14,021 nucleotides of DNA from Atribacterota bacterium. GTDB taxonomy: Bacteria; Atribacterota; Phoenicimicrobiia; Phoenicimicrobiales; Phoenicimicrobiaceae. Both the position numbers and the translations under genes were made by a program. Positions 7,190 to 14,021 of this stretch are shown here, piece by piece. A model generated the notes under the pieces. That model ran no database searches, was not told where the DNA came from, and saw only the letters and a program-made list of their open reading frames with translations. Location: contig DAOUWX010000028.1 of NCBI GenBank assembly GCA_030666935.1, positions 1 through 14,021 on the forward strand. The letters run 5' to 3'. Every line of letters begins with the position of its first letter. Position 1 is the first letter of the stretch.

Positions 7190-7505
7190 ATTTATCTTCT
7201 CCTTATTTCATTCTATATCTATCTAATTAGTAAATTTTAATCTCCTTTAAAATATTTCTAAACCTGGGTGTGGTAAAGGTAAATCATTCTCCTCTCCCCT
7301 TATCTGTAAGTTATCCAACGCTAGCCCACGGCCAAGTTACCAATTTCTTAATCCCTAGATACGCTCCTGTTCTATGCAATCAGGACATCGTTTGGGTGAG
7401 TTGAATCCTTGACATTGTATAGCAAAACAAAGGTAACTTGATAGAGTTACGAGGTATGAAAAACTAACCTTAAAACCCTTATTATATGAAGTAATCCAAT
7501 GCGTT
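7190..7505. other. 316-base stretch without a supported gene, possibly decayed coding sequence
   Basis: No complete gene is supportable here. On the minus strand a frame is open from inside the end of the radical SAM gene down to 7355. Its last residues are Cys-rich (CFAIQCQGFNSPKRCPDC, then a few more), but it has no start codon outside the radical SAM gene, so it may be the tail of a lost gene or chance. A strong ribosome site (AGGGGAGAGGAG) near 7290-7302 is followed by an ATG giving only nine codons. CAAGTTACC (7333-7341) and GGTAACTTG (7432-7440) form a spaced inverted repeat. A promoter for the hydrolase gene should lie near 7200-7260, but I see no convincing boxes. Confidence 0.4.
7199..7204 (-). 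promoter_or_regulatory. Ribosome binding site supporting a TTG start
   Basis: AAGGAG on the minus strand, 9 bases before the TTG at 7189 that opens the alpha/beta hydrolase gene. No ATG or GTG is available at an equivalent distance in frame. Confidence 0.65.
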
Positions 7506-8738
7506 TTATAAATCCGAAATCGCGTAGGGTAAGTCCGAACTTTCCGGAATCTTATCAATATATTGTTCCCGAAAAAGCGGATCTTGCATCCGGCAGGATA
7601 ATTGGTGCTGGCAATAAGCGGGGTGACTAATCAATTTTTCCCACAAACTCTTAACTGATTCAGTCCGCACATCTCCAAAAGAAAGGGGTGTAAAATCACA
7701 CGGGGTAAAGTCTCCTTGTGCGGTTATATGGAATTGCCGGTTGGCTGCCAGACATCCGATAAATCGTGAAAACCCTGACCCGCTATTGGTCCAGCTCTGC
7801 GTAATAACTCGTGGAATTTTCTGGTATTTTTTATTCACCAGAATACTATCTTTATGGAGAACCTTACGGGATATCTGATCAAGAGTGACATCTTCCTGAT
7901 CGCTTAGTCCTCCGGTTTTGATGGCATCAAAGATGGAGATTTCATGCACGCCCCATTGGGCACATAAATCAGCTATCGGTATAAGATTATGACTTAAGGC
8001 ATTTTGTCTGGTAGCGTAGGTGCTTATGCCTACCAATAAACCGGCATTCAGGGCATTTCGAACACCTTCTTCCACTGCACGAAAAGCACCGTCCAGACCA
8101 CGGAGACGGTCATGTTCGGCAGGATCAGCAGAATCAAGGCTAATCTGAACCCCAAAGACTCCGGCATCCTTTAGGGATTTCGCCCGCTTGGGAGTAAGTG
8201 CGAGAGCATTGGTGAAAACCTGGCTGATCGCCTGATCTGGAGAAACCGATGAAATAAGCTGTTCGAGATCATCTCGAAGAAGAGGTTCTCCACCTGTAAA
8301 AGTAATATTCGTCACCCCTAAATCGAGACACTGCTGAACTGTACGTCGAAGTACATCGAAAGACAGGTCAGGTCGTGATTTTGATCTGCCTTTAGCACTG
8401 CAATGAACACAATGATACTGACATCTTGTAGTGATCCCGATAGTTACCGCCATAGGAATCTTCCTCTTGAAGAGAACTGACGATAAGAACACCTCAAACA
8501 TGCGGGCATGGGCTAAACTGGGAAAGGGTGGGAGGTACATGGAGTAAACATTACTTCCGTCCAAATTATCCAAAGTACCGATCTTATTATGAAAACCAAA
8601 GTAAAATTTAATGAGGAACCTGATCCATAACGAATTCGTTCCTGAGATTACTGTCCTAACAATATCACCTTTATTTTCTACTACGATTGACAGTTTTTTT
8701 AGTTCAGGTATATTGGGAAATCGATATTCAAGACGCAT
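7506..8738 (-). CDS. Radical SAM protein with C-terminal Cys cluster
   Basis: A 410-residue radical SAM enzyme. About 90 N-terminal residues precede the core. The [4Fe-4S] motif C-x3-C-x2-C is Cys106, Cys110, Cys113 in TRCQYHCVHC; GGEP follows at 149-152 and an ISLDSAD strand at about 199-205 in the barrel. The C-terminal region carries Cys329, Cys347 (FTPCDFTPLSFGDV), Cys376 and Cys382, and resembles a shortened SPASM/twitch domain that would hold an auxiliary cluster. It should cleave S-adenosylmethionine reductively to start a radical reaction; the substrate is unknown and no precursor peptide is seen next to it. AGGGAG lies 8 bases or so before the ATG at 8738. Base composition differs from the neighbours: sampled 60-base blocks hold 26 and 31 G or C (8281-8340, 8101-8160) against 19 in the adjacent ATPase gene (9241-9300), which suggests acquisition from another genome. 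Confidence 0.88.
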   Translation of the reverse strand: MRLEYRFPNIPELKKLSIVVENKGDIVRTVISGTNSLWIRFLIKFYFGFHNKIGTLDNLDGSNVYSMYLPPFPSLAHARMFEVFLSSVLFKRKIPMAVTIGITTRCQYHCVHCSAKGRSKSRPDLSFDVLRRTVQQCLDLGVTNITFTGGEPLLRDDLEQLISSVSPDQAISQVFTNALALTPKRAKSLKDAGVFGVQISLDSADPAEHDRLRGLDGAFRAVEEGVRNALNAGLLVGISTYATRQNALSHNLIPIADLCAQWGVHEISIFDAIKTGGLSDQEDVTLDQISRKVLHKDSILVNKKYQKIPRVITQSWTNSGSGFSRFIGCLAANRQFHITAQGDFTPCDFTPLSFGDVRTESVKSLWEKLISHPAYCQHQLSCRMQDPLFREQYIDKIPESSDLPYAISDL

Positions 8739-8981
8739 TTTGAGTTCTCCCTTTTTATTATAGAAAATTTATTTCTCGAGTATTAACTATTCTAAGTATC
8801 CTAAATTAAACCTTATCATATCATACTCAAAAATATTTTTCTAATATTATCTTTCACTATTTTCGAAAAAGAAATAAAAAACGGAGAACTGTATTAGCGA
8901 ACCTCTTATGAAAATTTAAAAAAGTTATCGAATTATTAAGTTAGCACATAACTCCACTTCCGACTAAAATGTGAATATTCT
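8739..8981. other. Intergenic stretch between the ABC ATPase and radical SAM genes
   Basis: About 240 AT-rich bases with no supported gene and no convincing hairpin terminator for the ABC operon. It must contain the radical SAM promoter if that gene is not read from the operon, but I see no good -35/-10 pair. Confidence 0.4.
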
Positions 8982-10031
8982 TTAATAAAGTAGGATTTTT
9001 TTCTTGTCGACAATTAACGATACTTTATCTCCGGTTGAGAACCTCCTGTCTTTTACTTGAACTCGCATTGTTATCTCCCCTACTTGCAAGAGATAATCCA
9101 CTAAATTCCCTAAATATGTTGCTCTAATAACCTGCCCATTCATCTCTTCCTCGTCATAAGGTTTCAATGTTATATCTTCAAGACGAACGCATAAAATCAC
9201 TTCTTCTTTATGTTTTTCCGAAACTACATATTCAATCTTGCTACCCTTCCCATCTTTAACTATTAAATATTTTCTATCTTCGCTTACTTTACAAGGGATA
9301 AAATTGGTCAAACCAATAAAATTGGCTACAAATTTATTCGCTGGATTTTCATAAATTTCTTCTGGCTTTCCGATTTGTTGTATTTCTCCTTTATTCATAA
9401 CAATTATTTCATCTGACATGGCCATAGCTTCTGCCTGGTCATGAGTTACATAAATAATGGTAACTTTAGTCTTTTTTTGCAGTTCTTTTATTTCAAAACG
9501 CATTTGTTCGCGCAATTTAGCATCCAGATTAGAGAGGGGCTCATCAAGCAGCATTACATATGGGTCAACAATCAGGGCACGAGCCAAGGCTACCCTTTGC
9601 TGTTCTCCACCTGATAATTGATGTGGATAACGTTGTCCCATTCCTTCTAATTCTACCATTTCCAGCACTTGAGCAGCTTTCGCATATCGCTCCTTTTTAG
9701 ATATTTTTCTAATTTTTAAAGGGTAGGAAACATTATCCAACAGATTCATATGAGGCCATACAGCATAACTTTGAAACACCATTCCGATATTTCTATTTTC
9801 AGGAGGAACATAAAATTCTTTAGATCGATATACAATTTCTTTCCCGATAATTATCTCGCCAACATTTGGTTCTATAAAACCGGCTATCATCCGCAAGGTA
9901 GTAGTCTTACCACAACCAGAAGGTCCTAATAAAGTAATGAATTTACCATCTTCAACCCTCGCACTAAAATTTTTTACTGCCGTAAAATTATCGAATACTT
10001 TAGTTAAATTTTTTAAAATTACTTGAGCCAT
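8982..10031 (-). CDS. ABC importer ATPase with TOBE domain (FbpC/PotA type)
   Basis: A 349-residue ATP-hydrolysing subunit that powers the importer encoded just upstream. All motifs are intact: Walker A GPSGCGKT (36-43), Q-loop Gln87 in VFQSYAVWPH, signature LSGGEQQR (139-146), Walker B VMLLDE (159-164), D-loop SNLD and the switch His197 in VTHDQAEA. Residues from about 240 form the C-terminal TOBE-type regulatory/substrate domain (NFIGLTNFIPCKV to the end). Length and domain order are those of the iron, spermidine/putrescine and phosphonate importer subgroup. GGGAGGA precedes the ATG, and only 16 bases separate it from the permease stop, so the two are co-transcribed. The TOBE domain is less conserved and does not reveal the substrate. 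Confidence 0.93.
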   Translation of the reverse strand: MAQVILKNLTKVFDNFTAVKNFSARVEDGKFITLLGPSGCGKTTTLRMIAGFIEPNVGEIIIGKEIVYRSKEFYVPPENRNIGMVFQSYAVWPHMNLLDNVSYPLKIRKISKKERYAKAAQVLEMVELEGMGQRYPHQLSGGEQQRVALARALIVDPYVMLLDEPLSNLDAKLREQMRFEIKELQKKTKVTIIYVTHDQAEAMAMSDEIIVMNKGEIQQIGKPEEIYENPANKFVANFIGLTNFIPCKVSEDRKYLIVKDGKGSKIEYVVSEKHKEEVILCVRLEDITLKPYDEEEMNGQVIRATYLGNLVDYLLQVGEITMRVQVKDRRFSTGDKVSLIVDKKKILLY

Positions 10032-10047
10032 CTTTTAAGTCCTCCCT

Positions 10048-11739
10048 TTAATAACCAAATTCACCTTTAGTCACTTTTTTAATAATCATATTTCCCAAAA
10101 ATATTACCAGAATCATTACTATAGCTAAAGCTGAAGAAGATGTGACATCTCCTCCTTCTTGTAAATTATAAACGGCAACGCCTATAGTTTCATTGCCGGT
10201 ACTCCATAATAAAACTGAAATAGTTAACTCTCGAAAAGCGGGCATAAAAATCAAAAACCAGCTGGCAAATAAAGAAGGTTTTACCAGAGGCATAATAATA
10301 TCCTTAAAAGACTGCATTCGATTAGAGCCTGATATTCGGGCAGCCTCTTCCAGAGAATCATCAATTTGCATCAGAGAGGAACTAATTGTACGTACTGAAT
10401 ATGCTAAATAACGTGCTATATAGCTAATTAGAATAATCCAGATGGTATTATAGATGTTAAATTTTCCAAAGAAAGACTTATTCCAGGCAATAATCATTCC
10501 TAAAGCAAATACAGTTCCTGGTATTGAATAAGGAATTGAAGATACGAAATCTAAAATATGACTTCCCTTCACCTTAACTTTAACTACCATATAAGCAATG
10601 ATTGCACCAATAAAGGTAGTAATTATCGAAGCTGATATAGCCAGAAAAAAACTATTCCTGATAGCTCTTTTAGACATATCTAAATCAAATAAAACATATT
10701 TAAAATTATCCAAAGTCCAATTACTAATAAGGGGCAACAAACCCCATGCCCTGGTAAGAGCGGTAAGTAATATAGCGATTATAGGTAGTACTACGATAAT
10801 GATAATCGTAGACAAGACAATTGTAAACAAGATATTACGCCATTTTCCGAGTGTAACCAATTTTGGCTGTACATTTTTACCGGAAATTACGATATACTTT
10901 TTACCTCGTAAATATATTTTCACCAACAAAAGCCCGGAAACGGCAATCAATATTAATAATATTGACATTGCGGTAGCTATAGCATGAGCGTCTTTAACTA
11001 TAAAACTTTGGTCGATTAATCTATATATTTTGGTAGTTAACACATAGTAATTTGCCGGCATACCCATAACTGCCGGAATTCCAAAATTTGCAATACGAGA
11101 AACAAAGACTAAAATGGCTCCTGCTCCAATAGTAGGTGCCATTATGGGAATAGTAATATCCTTCATTACCGTAAAGATGCCGGCTCCAGATATTTGTCCG
11201 GCTTCTTCTAAAACAGGATTCATTCTTTCCAATCCTGCTAAAGTAGTGAGATAAACAAAGGGATAACCGGAAAGGCTCATCACCATCACAATAGCCCATT
11301 TCCCATAAATAACAAATAGAGGATTCCAAGTTTGTTTAATAGCCATATAAATACTGTTGATATAACCGGCTGGTCCAATCAATTGTAACCAGGCGATGGC
11401 GGATATAAACGGAGGAATTAGAAAAGGCATTACTAAACCGGTCTTAATCAGCTTACGATAAGGTATATCGGTTCTGGAAACAATCCAGGCCAAAGATACC
11501 CCAATAATAGTGGCAAAAACGGTGGATACTGTAGAAACAAAAATGCTATGACTCAAGGCAACAAAAATATCTTTGGTGATAAAGACTTTATGAAAATTTT
11601 GTAATGAAAATTTGCCATCGCTAATAAAAGCTTTCCCCAATAAACTAAATAAAGGATAAATTACTAAAATAGCCAGTATAGCAAGTACTACAAAAGCCAG
11701 TATAATCGGTATATTCTTATTACCTTTATTCATGTTCAC
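10048..11739 (-). CDS. ABC importer permease, two fused halves (FbpB/AfuB type)
   Basis: A 563-residue inner-membrane protein made of two homologous binding-protein-dependent permease halves (about residues 10-275 and 300-555), each with about six membrane helices. Each half carries the cytoplasmic EAA loop that docks on the ATPase: LEEAGQISGAG...IPIMAP (178-202) and LEEAARISGSN...MPLVKP (463-488). Fused permeases of this kind are usual in Fe(III), 2-aminoethylphosphonate and thiamine importers and make a second permease gene unnecessary. The frame begins with GTG at 11739, with AAGGA 8 bases upstream. An ATG two codons later (11733) has AGGTGA just before it; both are plausible and differ by two residues. 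The gene is separated from the binding-protein gene by 86 bases that hold a strong hairpin. Confidence 0.92.
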   Translation of the reverse strand: MNMNKGNKNIPIILAFVVLAILAILVIYPLFSLLGKAFISDGKFSLQNFHKVFITKDIFVALSHSIFVSTVSTVFATIIGVSLAWIVSRTDIPYRKLIKTGLVMPFLIPPFISAIAWLQLIGPAGYINSIYMAIKQTWNPLFVIYGKWAIVMVMSLSGYPFVYLTTLAGLERMNPVLEEAGQISGAGIFTVMKDITIPIMAPTIGAGAILVFVSRIANFGIPAVMGMPANYYVLTTKIYRLIDQSFIVKDAHAIATAMSILLILIAVSGLLLVKIYLRGKKYIVISGKNVQPKLVTLGKWRNILFTIVLSTIIIIVVLPIIAILLTALTRAWGLLPLISNWTLDNFKYVLFDLDMSKRAIRNSFFLAISASIITTFIGAIIAYMVVKVKVKGSHILDFVSSIPYSIPGTVFALGMIIAWNKSFFGKFNIYNTIWIILISYIARYLAYSVRTISSSLMQIDDSLEEAARISGSNRMQSFKDIIMPLVKPSLFASWFLIFMPAFRELTISVLLWSTGNETIGVAVYNLQEGGDVTSSSALAIVMILVIFLGNMIIKKVTKGEFGY

Positions 11740-11767
11740 CTGGTAATTCCTTATTATTATTTACCAA

Positions 11768-11806
11768 GGGAAAAAGCAAAATAAATATTTCATTTTGCTT
11801 TTTCCC
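11768..11806 (-). promoter_or_regulatory. Strong intercistronic hairpin between binding protein and permease genes
   Basis: GGGAAAAAGCAAAAT (11768-11782) pairs perfectly with ATTTTGCTTTTTCCC (11792-11806) across a 9-base loop. It begins 20 bases after the binding-protein stop and ends about 29 bases before the permease start. On the minus strand it is followed by TTGGTAAATAAT, not a run of T, so it is not a full intrinsic terminator. Hairpins in this position in importer operons protect the upstream mRNA from 3' decay or cause partial termination, giving more binding protein than permease. Confidence 0.7.
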
Positions 11807-11825
11807 GTTTTAATTTACAAAAATC

Positions 11826-12812
11826 CTATTTTACAAAAATTTCATTAAACTTCTGGATAATTTCACTATAATTATCCCGTAACCACTGCCAGTCAGTCTT
11901 CATAAGTTTTATATCTTCTAAATCAGGAGTCCCTGCAGGAGGAGATACGTCTTTCCTGATAGGAATAAACCCATTTCGTGTAAACTCTTGTTGACCGTCT
12001 TGAGAGATACTATAATCTACAAATCGTTTAGCACTTCCTAAATTTTTGGTTGAGGCAATTATCCCTATAGGACTGGGAACCATTACCGCTCCCTCTACCG
12101 GCCATACAAAATCAATGGGCGAACCTTTTTCTTTCATAGAACGTATGGTATAATCCAAAACAAATCCCATAAGTAATTCTCCGGATGCTACTTTTTTGGC
12201 TATTCCGGTATTACTATCTTGAGTGGGATTCTGTTTAGCGAATTCTACAAAATAATCCCAACCTAAGTCCGGGTTACTGGCAAAAGCCCCGGCGGTTACA
12301 AAGAAAGCACCTGAACGTTCCGGAGTAGAACTACCTACTTTATTTACAAATCTGGGGTCCAAAAGGTCTTCCCAACTGTCTGGAATATCATTGCCCTTAA
12401 TAAAGGTTGTATTATAACCTAATACCATATTTATTAATCGGGCTCCGTAGTAATAACCTTCCGGTTCATAGTAGATCTGGGGAACATTTACTGCTTCTGG
12501 TGACATATAAGGATATAAAAGATTTTCTGCCTTCAAATTTTCATAAATAGAAAAATCAGCTACCCAGATAACATCAACTACGATATTGTTACTCTCTTTT
12601 TCAGCATACAGTTTTGCCAAAACTTTACTGGTTCCGGAACGGTAGATTTCCAGATCGATATCGGGATTCTTTTGCTCAAAATCTTTCTTAATATTATCTA
12701 TAATGCTTTGAGGAACGGAAGTGTAAAGAGTAATCTTTTCTTTAGCTAAAACTGAAGAGCTAAGCCCTAAAATCAAAATTATTATTAATAACAAAGTACA
12801 AAACTTTTTCAT
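11826..12812 (-). CDS. ABC importer periplasmic substrate-binding protein (Fe/phosphonate class)
   Basis: A 328-residue secreted binding protein. Signal peptide: KK, a hydrophobic run, then VLA-KE with cleavage after Ala23. There is no lipobox Cys, so it is free in the periplasm rather than lipid-anchored. The mature part begins KITLYTSVPQ, the usual first strand of the extracellular solute-binding family that includes FbpA, AfuA and PhnS. The family segment GYYYGARL (119-126) is present. In ferric-binding FbpA a Tyr-Tyr pair near the second lobe binds iron; here the matching region appears to read FVLDYTIRSM (217-226) with a single Tyr, so Fe(III) is not a safe assignment. Phosphonates, phosphorylated sugars or another organic anion remain possible. 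GGAGGGAG stands just before the ATG. It lies 76 bases after the amidohydrolase gene, as part of the same operon. Confidence 0.9.
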   Translation of the reverse strand: MKKFCTLLLIIILILGLSSSVLAKEKITLYTSVPQSIIDNIKKDFEQKNPDIDLEIYRSGTSKVLAKLYAEKESNNIVVDVIWVADFSIYENLKAENLLYPYMSPEAVNVPQIYYEPEGYYYGARLINMVLGYNTTFIKGNDIPDSWEDLLDPRFVNKVGSSTPERSGAFFVTAGAFASNPDLGWDYFVEFAKQNPTQDSNTGIAKKVASGELLMGFVLDYTIRSMKEKGSPIDFVWPVEGAVMVPSPIGIIASTKNLGSAKRFVDYSISQDGQQEFTRNGFIPIRKDVSPPAGTPDLEDIKLMKTDWQWLRDNYSEIIQKFNEIFVK

Positions 12813-12888
12813 TTTTCTCCCTCCTAATAAAATGTTTACTCAAAAAAATAAGTTAATCAAATATTTATTTTCCTAATCTTTTTCTATT

Positions 12889-13782
12889 CTATCGTTCTTT
12901 ATTATCACCTCCCCTTTTTGCTAAAACCATAAAAGCTGTTTCTCCGGAATTTATATTATTTTTCGTTCTAACATAAATAATCTTTCCGGAAATTGGAGCA
13001 TTTAGTTTAGTTAATTTTAAGTTAGTTATGTGTAATAAATCAGCTACTGTATCGCTTTTTTTCACTTCATCGCCTAATTTTTTTCTAAAAAATAATACCC
13101 CCTGATTAGGTGCCTTAATTATTTTTCGGTAATCGCGCAGATATGTCTGTTCGGGATCAGTTTTAATTAACTTTTCTTTTTTAGGTTCATTTAGTAAATT
13201 TAGGTAATGTAAGAAATTAATAATCTTTTCCATGCCATAGCTTATATCCTCCATAAAAACTGTTTGTCCTCCACCTAGTTCCAGGGTACAAGCTTTTTTA
13301 CCCTCTTGGGCGGCCATAGCAAGAAGTGTATTTCTCTTCCCTGATTTATCGGTCTTACGTTTGATAATAAAAGGGAAACCAAAATGTTTAATATCTTCTA
13401 TCACCTTATCTTCATAAATAATCACATGAGGCAGATAGCGGGCACAACCTGCTGAATGTAAATCTATTATCCATTCATATTCTCCTGCTATATCCCAGAC
13501 ATGTTGGGCAATTTTTTCAGAATCTGAAAATGATACCGGTTTTCTGTTTAAAAATGAATTATTAATGTCTTTTCCATCTACAGGATTTTCTCTTTTTTCT
13601 TTGAGTGTTCCCTCAATATTAACCAGGGGAAAAATACCTGCTTTATAATTTAAATTACTATTCTTTAAAAATTTCATTAACTCAAAAGCTATTTGAATGC
13701 CGGTATTTTCTATACCATGAATACCGGCCACAAAACATATTTTTTTTAAGCCCTTACCGTATTGAAAATATTTAATTTTCAA
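12889..13782 (-). CDS. Succinylglutamate desuccinylase/aspartoacylase-family zinc hydrolase
   Basis: A 297-residue enzyme of the AstE/AspA family (M14 carboxypeptidase fold). The zinc site is complete: His22 and Glu25 in GIHGIENTG, and His109 in DLHSAG. DINNSF (72-77) and Glu168 in LELGGG match the substrate-binding and catalytic positions. Residues from about 215 form a second beta-rich domain of the barrel-sandwich type, common in this family's bacterial members. The family removes acyl groups from N-acylated amino acids. It starts with TTG at 13782: AAGGA lies 9 bases before it, and the TTG overlaps the stop of the upstream gene (TTGA, 13779-13782), implying coupled translation. Its place directly ahead of an ABC importer suggests that it processes the imported compound. 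The substrate is not known. Confidence 0.85.
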   Translation of the reverse strand: MKIKYFQYGKGLKKICFVAGIHGIENTGIQIAFELMKFLKNSNLNYKAGIFPLVNIEGTLKEKRENPVDGKDINNSFLNRKPVSFSDSEKIAQHVWDIAGEYEWIIDLHSAGCARYLPHVIIYEDKVIEDIKHFGFPFIIKRKTDKSGKRNTLLAMAAQEGKKACTLELGGGQTVFMEDISYGMEKIINFLHYLNLLNEPKKEKLIKTDPEQTYLRDYRKIIKAPNQGVLFFRKKLGDEVKKSDTVADLLHITNLKLTKLNAPISGKIIYVRTKNNINSGETAFMVLAKRGGDNKER

Positions 13783-14021
13783 TTTAAAATTTCCTTTTTA
13801 TCCTTCCATATTTTTTGCCAGATATTAAAATTATTTTCCAAGACCTCGATTTCTCTACCCGGAACATATCCTTCAATAACTACATTTTTATCATATTCTT
13901 TTTGTAAGTCAAATAACATCTCGGGTAGATTCAATTTACCCCAGCCTAAAGGCAAATGGGTAGTAGTATTGTTTGAATCACTTAAGTGAACGTGAATAAT
14001 TTTTTCCTGAAGTTCTGAAAT
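13779..14021 (-). CDS. Xylose-isomerase-like TIM-barrel protein (sugar phosphate isomerase/epimerase family), partial
   Basis: The last 80 codons of a gene that continues beyond the window edge; no start codon is visible. The frame reads ISELQEKIIHVHLSDSNN, then HLPLGWGKLNLPEML, then VVIEGYVPGRE, and ends KEILN-stop. HVHLSDS with a following H-x-P-L-G-x-G-K is the end of the metal-binding site in the AP endonuclease 2/xylose isomerase-like TIM-barrel family, and the Glu in VVIEGY is a further metal-ligand position. Members isomerise or epimerise sugars, inosose or hydroxypyruvate-type compounds. The stop overlaps the TTG start of the aspartoacylase-like gene by four bases, so both are probably made together. 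With most of the protein missing, no substrate can be named. Confidence 0.8.
   Translation of the reverse strand: MSELQEKIIHVHLSDSNNTTTHLPLGWGKLNLPEMLFDLQKEYDKNVVIEGYVPGREIEVLENNFNIWQKIWKDKKEILN
13792..13796 (-). promoter_or_regulatory. Ribosome binding site supporting a TTG start
   Basis: AAGGA on the minus strand, within the 3' end of the upstream TIM-barrel gene and 9 bases before the TTG at 13782. It supports the coupled TTGA start/stop arrangement. Confidence 0.55.

Noticed and set aside
7333..7440. Inverted repeat CAAGTTACC/GGTAACTTG as possible mobile element ends
   Set aside because: 9-bp arms with no transposase, no flanking direct repeats and no second copy.
425..8816. Repeat of ATTAAACCTTAT at 425-436 and 8805-8816, both near ATATCATA
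   Set aside because: A 12-base AT-rich match is expected several times by chance in 14 kb of this composition, and the flanks do not align.
10193..11329. Further open frames inside the permease gene on both strands
   Set aside because: Shadow frames of a well-supported permease with both EAA loops intact.
13762..13989. Plus-strand 75-codon frame at the right edge
   Set aside because: The minus strand there encodes the end of a TIM-barrel protein whose motifs and coupled stop/start are convincing.
1..14021. CRISPR array, tRNA, rRNA, insertion sequence or phage genes
   Set aside because: No regularly spaced repeats, cloverleaf-like or rRNA sequences, transposase or integrase motifs were found by reading.

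Overview
This is a compact bacterial stretch, AT-rich by eye, in which every gene I can support lies on the minus strand, so gene order is described from high to low coordinates. Shine-Dalgarno sequences of the AGGAGG type and sigma70-like -35/-10 boxes point to Bacteria. The one secreted binding protein has a plain signal peptide without a lipobox. This fits a cell with a periplasm better than a classical Gram-positive, and I would guess an AT-rich diderm anaerobe (Atribacterota- or Halanaerobiales-like), but the sequence does not settle the taxon.

Region 1 (14021-8982) is an uptake and catabolism operon that enters the window already in progress. It holds the C-terminal part of a xylose-isomerase-like TIM-barrel protein, which overlaps by 4 bases a zinc amidohydrolase of the succinylglutamate desuccinylase/aspartoacylase family. 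Then comes a complete ABC importer of the ferric-iron/phosphonate/spermidine type: secreted binding protein, fused two-domain permease and ATPase. A perfect 15-bp hairpin separates the binding-protein gene from the permease gene and probably sets their relative expression. The two enzymes suggest that the imported compound is organic, perhaps acylated, rather than plain iron, although the sequence does not name it.

Region 2 (8738-7190) is a radical SAM gene of visibly higher G+C than its surroundings, followed by a 316-base stretch without a supported gene that may hold decayed coding sequence. It looks like an acquired segment.

Region 3 (7189-4950) holds an alpha/beta hydrolase with a helical N-terminal extension and a YcaQ/AlkX-family protein (DNA glycosylase-like winged-helix fold), 50 bases apart. 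Region 4 (4656-2084) is a translationally coupled pair: a PaaK/CapK-type adenylate-forming enzyme and a multi-pass membrane acyltransferase-like protein, ending in a probable terminator. Region 5 (1907-524) is a self-contained regulatory unit: a MarR-family repressor gene and a membrane-anchored transglutaminase-like protein gene. Each is preceded by a good promoter carrying the same operator sequence. Region 6 (369-4) is a small protein of two SH3-like domains.

The best-supported new observation is the MarR operator pair. A perfect 15-bp palindrome overlaps the -35 box of the transglutaminase promoter, and a related site sharing a 15-base identical core sits in the -35/-10 spacer of the marR promoter.
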